Below the pieces are notes generated by a model that was not told where the DNA came from, ran no database searches, and worked only from the letters and a program-made list of their open reading frames with translations. Both the position numbers and the translations under genes were made by a program. A stretch of DNA of 64,000 bases from positions 124,001-188,000 of the forward strand of contig JAPYXD010000685.1 of the NCBI GenBank assembly GCA_030998225.1, in the 5' to 3' direction. The DNA is from Diplolepis rosae (lineage: Eukaryota > Arthropoda > Insecta > Hymenoptera > Diplolepididae). How positions within the stretch are numbered: the first letter of the stretch is position 1; every line of letters begins with the position of its first letter. Below, piece after piece: positions 56,765-64,000 of the stretch.

Positions 56765-57098
56765 TTTTTCTTGTCAAAGATATTCTCTTCCTAGTATTCC
56801 ATCTGTGCTTATTGGAAAATCAGAATGCACCACATGGAAGGTAATTTTAGACTTCATCAATTCAATGTTTACAGTGCCTATGGTTGAAATTCTACTTTGC
56901 GTAATTCCTGTAATTTCTATTGCTTCATTTTCATTGACCAGTAGGTCTTCATCTAAAGCATCTAATTTAACAACATTTATGTCCGCACCTGTGTCTACTA
57001 AAAACCTTGCCTTTGCCCGTAAAAGTTCATTCGACGAAAGCTCTACTACTGGGGATTCTCGACTGAGTTTGGTGCAGAAGATTTTTCTTGTTTCTTGA
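56765..57098 (-). pseudogene. Gypsy aspartic protease
   Basis: The minus strand reads ARFLVDTGADINVVKLDALD with the DTGA active site near 56985, later STDGILGREYL, then a TGA at about 56772, followed in frame by KVEISYWHNTI. The motif and spacing fit the retropepsin between Gag and RT. The protease cleaves the polyprotein. It is joined to gag by a frame change near 57046. Confidence 0.75.
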
Positions 57099-58098
57099 GA
57101 AATCTCACGCTGGTCTGACGCTCTGTCTTCTCCATGCCCGTCATCGCGCCTGTTCGGCGAGCGGAGTTGCAGTTTAAATCATTTTCATTGACTGGAGCTG
57201 GTGATTGTGCTCTCGGGGGTGTATCAGTTCCTTTATAGGAGTAGTTATGGTTAGGATAAGGGTTGTTTGATGTGTGCATACCTGAATAGTACGGATAAGG
57301 TTGATAGGGTAAATAAGGTGGATATTGAAATGGGGGTGCGTAGTTACTTGGGTAATTTGGCACTATAGGTGATATAGGTCTCCTTATTATCCCTGTCGGT
57401 CCTTGCCTGGGTTCCATTGTTCTATTCCTATCCGGTGACGATGCAAACCTAATATGAGGGCTCGGGCTTCTATTCCTTTAGAGCGCGTACTTCAAAGCTG
57501 CTTCTAATGAAGATGTATTCCGTGACTCCACCATTCCTGATATCACATCGGGTAGTCCTCGAATGAAAGCCTCTGAGGCGCAATCATTTAAGGGTAGTAA
57601 CATTTGCTCCACGTTCTGACATTTGTCTTCTAACGCTGCTTGAGCTCCGGAATTAAGTAGGGTGATTCTGTCATAAAACTCGCTTACACTTTCGCTGCGA
57701 GACATTCTAATCGTGGATACCTCGTGCAAGTACCACGAGTAAGTTTTGTGGGGGGCAAAGCGCTGTTTAAGATGCTGTATTAACTCAGTTATCGTAAAAA
57801 ATGTTTTTCCGTGAGTACTATCTCTTGCAGCACCCTTTAAACGCGCTAGAACCGCCGTTATGTATTGTCTTTCGCAATTTGCAGGTGCACTGGATTCTCC
57901 GTTTAACACATCTTGGATAAATTCCCTAACGGGCATATTTTTTCCGTTAAAAGTGGGTATATTCATCACTCCCTGTTGTATAGCAAAACATTCCGCCATT
58001 GAAGTGACCATGGTGTCGCTAAGGGTGCGGGAGATGTCCCCTGTGAATTCTCCACCCTGTGTTGTGTCGTGAGTGGTACTACTTTTGTTGTGAGGCAT
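57046..58098 (-). pseudogene. Gypsy Gag, one in-frame stop
   Basis: From ATG 58098 (MPHNKSSTTHDTTQGGEFTG) the frame encodes GVMNIPTFNGKNMPVREFIQ, KQRFAPHKTYSWYLHEVSTI and SESVSEFYDRITLLN, then AFIRGLPDVISGMVESRNTS, a capsid-like pattern of Gypsy Gag. A TAA at 57478-57480 interrupts it; the same frame continues with a Pro/Tyr-rich tail (PYLPYQPYPYYSGMHTSNNP). No CCHC knuckle is seen. Start choice: the upstream in-frame ATG at 58140 precedes a leader without Gag-like sequence. Confidence 0.75.
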
Positions 58099-58832
58099 CT
58101 TGATTTTATGGTTATTCGGAAAGTTGAATAAAATTCTCAAAATCTAGTTTTTTTAGAAAACGGGAGTTCTGAGCGTTTATTATGTGCAAAATAATTATGT
58201 TAAATTTAGTATCTAATACCTAAATTCGATAATTGCTGGAAAACCGACTTTTCCTAAAAAATCCTAAATTAGGTTTTCCCCAAAAAAAAATTTTCTGTTT
58301 TTTTATTCCTAAAATAATTTATAGATGCTATCTCAATTTTCCTTTTTTTTTGTTCATTATTTGCTATTTAAATGGGCAGTGTAATGTCAAAATTTATTTT
58401 CGAATTAAGAAATTAGTTCTTCAAGAATTAATTTGACCTATATAATATTTTTATTGGAATAATTACAGTTATTTTCAATGTTGTAATTTCCTGAGGAATA
58501 TTTACACTCTGTCCGGAATATTTATTTTGAAAAAGGTTGGAAACGATTTTCCAATTACTCCGGATATGCCTATACCTATTTCTGGATTTATAATGTTCAA
58601 TTCGATTTCTTGCTTCAATATTGGGATTTCTACTGCACCACTTGTTGTAAGGGTGGCGTTGTGAATAATGTAAATGTTGAGATGATTGATATTATCAAAG
58701 AGGCTAATTCTTCTTTCTGGATTAGATAGATGCTCAATTTTGGATCATATAAAAAGTCGCCTACTTTGTTCTTTAATAAGTTGGAATAGACTGAAGTTAT
58801 AGTGTTTAAATCGTGTTTAAACACTATGTGGG
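58099..58832. other. Gypsy leader, AT-rich, nothing recognised
   Basis: Between gag and the long-TIR element; no coding feature. Confidence 0.4.
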
Positions 58833-60145
58833 GCAAAATTCGCCAAGTGTACCCGCCTAAAAACTTTTTGTCTCCGATTTCCTTGAAAGTCCGCGTAATT
58901 ATTGTCCTAGTGAACCTCCTTTAATTCCTCTAAGAGAACGTCTCTAGTACGACGGGTTGTCAGTATACAGGGGCTCGAATTTTCAACCTTTTACCGCGCA
59001 CGCTGATACTCAATTAACCATAACTTCTACAAAAGGTATCCAAATTAATTTTTTTATGCAGGTCTTCGAAACGTTTTTCATCAGATTTACGCTGAAAGCA
59101 ATGGTTTTAGATAAAAAAAATTACTTGAACGTTATTTTTTAATTTTAAACATATTTTTGAGTTTTTCTCCAAGTGCGGCCGTTAATTTTGTTTCTAAAAT
59201 TATGTTTAAAAAAAGCTTGACTTTTTCCCTTTAAAATGATCCATGGTCGAAAGTGGGGCGAAATAAATTGGTGGAGATATATAACACTTCTTGCGCGCGG
59301 TTTCTGCGTCGCAGTGCAGCTAAGCGCAACGATCACGACGTACCGTCCATTGGGAACTTATTTAATTGTACTTTGCATAATTTGTTCGTAAAACTGTTAT
59401 TTTTGGCTCGTACGAAATTAAAAATAAAAATTAATTTATAATTCGGGGTGATTTTTTGGTGTGTCCCCTCGCCTCTCACATCGAAAATTGAGTCAAATAA
59501 TTTGCTTATTACAGTGTATGTGCACTTCTCTTTCTTCTTTGCCTCACAGTTTTTTTCGGGAAAACATCACATTCTAATGATGACGAATATTTTCTCAACA
59601 TGAGAGTTAATTCAGCAGAAGGAACGAAAGAGTGACATTTTTGTGTGCCAGGCACTGTGTTTGCTGATGCAAGTCTACTCTTAAGTTCTTGAGCTGTGAT
59701 GGCGTGATTTTCTTTGGGACTAAAGAATACTAAAGTTTCAACTAAATATTTCTTTGCCCATTGATACAAGGCATCGGCAGTCAAAATCGGATTTGTAGAT
59801 GACGCTTGTAGGCTAGCACGCGCTGCGAGTCTTTTTAAATTTCCCCCAATACCATCACATCTTTCTAAAGTCTTAAAAATGAAGTATCGACATAAAAGTG
59901 AATTTTACTTGTCCAATAAATAATAAAAATTGGATAACTTTTGTAGAAGTTATGGTTAATTGAGTATCAGCGTGTGCTGTAAAGGGTTGAAAATTCGAGC
60001 CCCTGTATACTGACAACCCGTCGTACTAGAGACGTTCTCTTAGGGGAATTAAAAGAGGTTCACTAAGACAATAATTTCGCGGACTTTCAAGGAAATCGGA
60101 CACAAAAAGTTTTTAGGCGGGTACACTTGACGAATTTTGCCCCAT
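58833..60145. mobile_element. DNA transposon with about 200-bp inverted repeats, family unknown
   Basis: Left end TGGGGCAAAATTCGCCAAGT and right end (inverse, TGGGGCAAAATTCGTCAAGT) start long inverted repeats that extend through cggacacaaaaagtttttag-type, ctcgaattttcaaccctttt-type and taaccataacttctac-type sequence. TATG precedes the left end and follows the right end, a likely 4-bp target duplication. Alternatively the ends extend to CAC (cactatg / catatgtg), which would resemble CACTA/Transib ends. The centre holds a short minus ORF remnant. Confidence 0.75.
59509..59784 (-). pseudogene. ORF remnant inside the long-TIR element
   Basis: The minus frame TADALYQWAKKYLVETLVFF continues KENHAITAQELKSRLASANT and ends KKTVRQRRKRSAHTL with a basic tail that resembles a nuclear targeting signal. 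I do not recognise a transposase family. Its position between the inverted repeats suggests it is the C-terminal remnant of the transposase. The 5' part is missing. Confidence 0.35.
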
Positions 60146-60747
60146 ATGTGAGTTTTTATGTGCCATACAATTTATTTTTTTTCAATTGTAGTGATTAATT
60201 TACCGATCTTCATTTTTTAATTTAGTCAAGATAAACAATATTTTATGCTAATGACCCTAAATTTTTTCCTTTTATGGGCAAAACTGAGAATTTTTAAATT
60301 TTGAAAAGGCTATTCAGGAGCCTTTAATTTTTTCTTCTGTTGCGACCCTGACCGTATGGTCGCGACTTTTGACTTGTTGAGGCTTTAAAAAGGTTCAAAG
60401 TTTGGATAAACTGTTGTAGTTTAAAAATTGATTCTTTGTCGTTTTCGTATAAGAATCTAGTTAAAGGTGTTGAATTTTAAACTTATTATGAATCAACTGT
60501 TACTATATACTGTAATTACTGTATTTACTTTGAATTTCACTCTTAATTGTTAATTTTAGAAAATTTTATTCATTGCTAATTTTATTTATTTATTTGTCCG
60601 TATTTGTTTATTGCTGATTGAATGTGTTGTTTTCAATTTTTAAATTACTGTTGTTAATTATTTATGCTAGCTATAACTGCACTGTAAATTCTTGCTGTGA
60701 TGCGTGCAGTCGCCGCTGCGTTTAACCTTGAATTATGTGTTTTCAGT
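60146..60747. other. Gypsy leader, nothing recognised
   Basis: AT-rich untranslated leader of the LTR element. Confidence 0.4.
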
Positions 60748-61285
60748 GATACAAGGCGGGTCAGGCCAGACGCGACTGCGAATTCCTGAGCAAATTTTTG
60801 CAATAGTTGAATCTATAAGTTGGTTATGTGTATTAACAACTTGCGTTTTCGATGATACAAGATTAATTAAGCCATACTCAAGCACAAACTCTTAATTAAT
60901 CTTTAAAATCACAGAAAATGTTTATTGTCAATAAACAAAAACAAATATGTTTAATGTCACAGAATTTTAGAGATGCAAGATTGGACAAGCTAGACTGAAG
61001 CACAGTCTCTTGGACAATCTTTGCTATCAAAAATATTCTGTTAGTTAACAAAGTTAAAATGAAAGTTATAAACAATTATAATGCAAACACTTCGAACTTT
61101 GCCTTGCCCAATCGATCGTTATCGATGGTGACCGTTCAGCGAATCTAAAAAGGACTTATACTCTCGTGCGCTGTTCTTGTTGTGCTTTAAACTTAAATTC
61201 AAACTTAGTTAATAATTTGAAAATTTCAGTAGTACGAAATTAGACAAGCCAGGCACTGGCTCAAGCTCAAAACCTTGTATAATTT
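60748..61285 (-). repeat. Series of related hairpins in the Gypsy leader
   Basis: Three hairpins share form and loop sequence but differ in arm sequence: arms 60859-60871/60891-60903 (13 of 13 pairs), 60977-60989/61009-61021 (11 of 13), 61237-61248/61274-61285 (11 of 12). A fourth, weaker repeat begins at 60748 (gatacaaggcggg). Loops of the first two share the act(c/g)aagcaca core. They lie in the 5' untranslated leader of the minus-strand Gypsy element. Confidence 0.65.
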
Positions 61286-61848
61286 TAGTACTTTCAGAAA
61301 TTTGTATAATTATAAAATTTTGAATTTAAATATTCAATGCTTCAATACTATAAGTTTATTCAGGTTAGGCTTAAATACAATTTGCTGCGTAAACTTTTAA
61401 GTAGAAAAAGCTCTGAATTTTAAATCAATTTAAGTCAATAAATGATGTTTTTAATTTTTCTATACTTTTTAGACCCTTCACTTGCACAATTTTGCTACAA
61501 AGAATACATGCAAGGTTGATTCAGGGTAATTCGATGATGTTATTAACGATGGCAGAGCTTGCGAACACGCGAAGTAAAGCAACGCTTAAAATAAAATAAT
61601 TTATTTTAAGATTTAATTCAAAATATTTTAATTTTGACAAGTAGAAATATCTTATCTAATTATTTCTACTAAACTTATAATTTTTTAATTTTGAAAATTT
61701 CTAAATTTTCGAAGCTTTTATTAATGCACAATTTTGATTCGAAATAAATCGCACACATAATTTTGAATAGCTTCCATTAAATAATTTTTAAAATTATTAT
61801 CAATTGTGACAACAAAAGCGACAATCCCACCGCTGCCACCAAATCAGC
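61286..61848. other. Gypsy leader next to the 5' LTR
   Basis: Primer-binding-site candidate tggtggcagcggtggg on the minus strand lies at about 61827-61842, a few bases from the LTR end. It begins TGG, complementary to a tRNA CCA end; the tRNA cannot be assigned. The rest is AT-rich. Confidence 0.4.
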
Positions 61849-63178
61849 TGTTTCATCCCAAGAAAAAGGCGAGGGTACTTTGGATGTAAGGGAGGCGGTT
61901 AGCTGATTATATCAGGTTGGTAAGGCCTGATAATTTATTTTTGTTTGTGGGTACGTTGTCACTTGTCAGGTCTATGGGCCCTGAGTTGTTCACAATGATA
62001 ATAAAACACTGAATTTATAAATATATAAGATAATTTATTATAAATAAATAAGATGTTGCATAAGTTTTCACACAGAATGATACTTAGGTGGTAACTTACT
62101 TGTCTACCTCTTAAATTAGAGGACAAAAGAGAGAATTGTCGTTTTTTACTCCTATAATTACAAGTCAACGGCACAAATCCTTGCAGGATAGTTCGGTTTT
62201 GTTTGAGTCTCCCTGAGGTAGCAAAACAACGATAAATCTTGCAGGAGGTATGGTGTAAGGGATGCAAGTCCACCGACTGGTATAACAATTATCCGCATAC
62301 GTATCTTGCTAAGTACATGAGAAATGAATCATGCATGCACTTGTTAACAAGATAGGTTAGTTCGTCCCGATTTCAGAAATGAATCACTGTTAACCGACAT
62401 GACTAAATACGACGATACACGTAATCCAGAGGAACTATCTAGCATTACTATTTCCGGACTTGCACCACTCAAGGACCAAGGATTTCATTTACCAAGTACC
62501 GAAGGTAGAATCTTGCTCATAGAAATCCACTGAGACTTACGTTTATCGAAGGATCTGTTCACGACGTTGACTTACTGGTCCGAAATGAATCGAGTTGACC
62601 GTACAACTGATCGGAACTTAATGACAAACCACCAGAGGTAAATCTGGGGTATATATACTATTGATGCTTCCAATAGTGGGAGCAGATCAACGTGAATCGG
62701 TGGCACAGCACGTTCGAATTGCAAATCGGTGTCAAGACACGTACGAATTGCGAATCGGTGGCCAGGCACGATCTCTGCAAGAGTTCATGGGTGCATATCT
62801 TCTATTGCCCACTTTTATTTCTAGTTTCCAAATAAATGCAGTTTTAATTATTCATTTCTCATTCTCTCATTAGGTTATTAGCACAGCATCACTACCTTAT
62901 CGGCACGCGGTGTGAGTTACTTACTCATTACCGCGGGTGCAATTACCATATAGACAGAGCGCTGTTCTTCTTTATCACTTATTACAATGTGTCAAACCGA
63001 TCCGACGACGTGAGGTATACATTGGTTTACCTTATGCGCACAGCTACCCGGTCCATATGATACTTTAATATAGGAACACTATTATATTTAAATAGTTTCT
63101 TGCTCGCTCTCCTTGGTGTGTGGCGTGTTGCCCTTGCACAGGGGCAATTTAAAAATTTAAAGTTACTGGGATGTAACA
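61849..63178 (-). repeat. 5' LTR of the Gypsy element (1330 bp)
   Basis: On the minus strand it starts TGTTACATCCCAGTAACTTT at 63178 and ends GGGATGAAACA at 61849, a slightly mutated version of the expected end. It keeps two segments that the 3' LTR has lost. The solo LTR at 10047-11128 is a more distant family member. Shared features include the caaggaccaaggatttcatt block. Confidence 0.85.
62648..62659 (-). promoter_or_regulatory. TATA-like box in the 5' LTR
   Basis: The minus strand reads tagtatatatacccc. It is placed within the LTR in the transcription direction and is conserved in the 3' LTR (43519-43530), as expected for the LTR promoter. Position of the start site is not established. 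Confidence 0.4.
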
Positions 63179-63223
63179 GAAAGATATATTTTGAAATTTT
63201 AACCCGAATTTCAAAAAATATTG

Positions 63224-63324
63224 TTTACCCAAATAGTATTCAATTAACAAAACCTCTTTATCTGGACTGATACTTCTATATAAAAAGGAAATTTGGGCAC
63301 GATCTAAAAAAGTATCTAATTTTA
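63224..63324. repeat. Right arm of the palindrome split by the Gypsy element
   Basis: Inverse of 42805-42905 along its length, with mismatches. Between it and the LTR lie 45 bp (63179-63223) that were the palindrome centre. Confidence 0.8.
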
Positions 63325-63356
63325 GTATTTATTGATTAAAATGAAGAAATAAAAAA

Positions 63357-63560
63357 TGTAACGAAGTGTACATCCCTGTACACACGTCACAGCTTCCCCC
63401 GCTTACGCCAAGCAGCGCGCGCAGCGGTCCCCCACCACGTATGAACGAGATATAGGGAAGGACCGCAGCACTGGAACGGCAGTTCGCCCGGGACGGCGAG
63501 CCGGGTCACACCGGAGCGTCGCACTGGACGGACGGCAGGAGATGCCTCTTCTGATGGGTG
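63357..63560 (+). repeat. GC-rich LTR-like start, related to 18908-19233
   Basis: It begins TGTAACGAAGTGTACATCCC, has a gcgcgcgcagc block and gatatagggaagg, all in the order seen at 18908. It may be the start of a second LTR family copy extending past the window. Confidence 0.35.
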
Positions 63561-63565
63561 GTATT

Positions 63566-63825
63566 CCCCCACGTCGAGTACCATTGGATGGCAGCTCCCA
63601 TGATTGGTCCTCGGCGAAGCGTAGATCTCGGCGTCAGGTGCTCCTGACCGAGCTCTACCTGGGGCGGCCACTGGACTTTATCCACGACGAACCGACGAGC
63701 AGGCCGGTGTTTCCCCACGTCGAGTGCCAATGGATGGGCTCTCCGATGATTGGTCCTCGGCGAAGCGTAGACCTCGGCGTCAGATGCCCCTGACCGAGTT
63801 CTACCTTCGGCAGCCACCGAACCTG
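63566..63825 (+). repeat. Tandem repeat, two units of about 145 bp
   Basis: Unit 1 starts near 63566 and unit 2 near 63711; both read ccccacgtcgagt, gattggtcctcggcgaagcg and tcggcgtcag in the same order. Frames through it (both strands) are periodic for this reason and are not gene calls. Confidence 0.75.
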
Positions 63826-64000
63826 CCCGAGGTGATCCAGACAGGCGACCGAGCCGACCCGAACACTCCTGAACGCCGACGAACACTACCGAACGCTAAC
63901 CGACTGCACTACACGACCGAACCAACCCAAACACTCCCGAACGCAGACGGACACTACCGAACGCCAACTGACCGTACTACGAACACGACCGAACCGACCC
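63826..64000 (+). repeat. Minisatellite of about 70 bp, cut by the window end
   Basis: The text gaccgaaccgacccgaacac, actcctgaacgc and gacactaccgaacgc recurs with a period of about 70 bp from 63845 to the end. GC-rich and strand-asymmetric (C/A on the + strand). Confidence 0.65.

Larger units (their letters stand above)
42906..63178 (-). mobile_element. Gypsy-type LTR retrotransposon, 20.3 kb, with nested insertions
   Basis: Two same-orientation LTRs (61849-63178 as 5' LTR, 42906-44022 as 3' LTR) enclose minus-strand gag, protease, RT, RNase H, an accessory region and integrase in Gypsy order. The flanks are the two arms of one palindrome and the 4 bp outside differ at one position (TAAA / GAAA), so a single insertion is likely. 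A TGG-started stretch (tggtggcagcggtggg, minus strand) follows the 5' LTR as a primer-site candidate; purine-rich aaggagggaggac precedes the 3' LTR as polypurine tract. Nested in it: R1 copy C, a composite foldback, a long-TIR element, a foldback, a mariner and an antisense spliced locus. Confidence 0.75.

Noticed and set aside
58833..60145. Assigning the long-TIR element to Transib from its CACTATG start
   Set aside because: The right end reads CACATATG, the 5-bp flanks do not match, and the residual ORF shows no Transib motif; TATG duplication fits better.

Overview
This window looks like one intron-rich locus of an arthropod, most probably an insect, genome. It is AT-rich, gene-poor and filled with transposons. 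The only host gene I recognise with confidence is the small subunit of general transcription factor IIF (TFIIF-beta / RAP30) on the + strand. Four exons are visible (609-760, 850-939, 12971-13095, 25995-26138), with matching splice phases and canonical GT/AG sites. The 5' exon(s) and the last exon were not found, so the gene probably runs past both window ends. One intron is 89 bp. The next two are about 12.0 and 12.9 kb, and the last is at least 37.9 kb, because of inserted mobile elements. A candidate exon at 94-388 and a THAP-domain pseudogene at 16460-16930 are the other gene-like items outside clear transposons.

Region by region. 1.4-6.65 kb: a minus-strand Ty1/copia relic whose gag is split by a piggyBac-like insertion, which itself carries a tRNA-derived SINE head. 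7.0-7.6 kb: a Penelope-like (GIY-YIG) fragment. 7.6-12.8 kb: R1-clade non-LTR copy A, with a 1082-bp solo LTR inserted in its gag. 14-18.4 kb: a BEL/Pao integrase scrap, a strong hairpin, a hammerhead-like motif, the THAP relic and a mariner. 21.1-25.2 kb: R1-clade copy B and a second R1-like gag. 26.6-28.2 kb: a full-length Tc1-type element with long inverted repeats. 28.8-41.6 kb: a composite foldback element, R1 scrap D, several mariner relics, a second Penelope-like fragment and a cluster of nuclear-receptor half-sites. 41.6-42.9 kb: a hAT start containing a MITE.

From 42906 to 63178 there is what I read as one 20.3-kb minus-strand Gypsy-type LTR element (LTRs 61849-63178 and 42906-44022; gag, protease, RT, RNase H, an accessory domain, integrase). 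It is inflated by R1-clade copy C, a composite foldback element with a perfect 9-bp target duplication, a long-TIR element, a foldback and a mariner relic. The insertion lies between the two arms of an older palindrome (42805-42905 / 63224-63324), which independently supports a single insertion. Its 3' part also holds an unrecognised gene-like, apparently spliced locus on the opposite strand (44772-46048). The window ends in GC-rich tandem repeats.

Almost every element is dead (in-frame stops, frameshifts, internal deletions). Nested insertions give a relative order of events. The most unusual signals are the hairpin series in the Gypsy leader, the antisense spliced locus, the two-unit foldback element that moves as one, and the hammerhead-like motif. 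All calls come from reading the sequence; no database search was possible.
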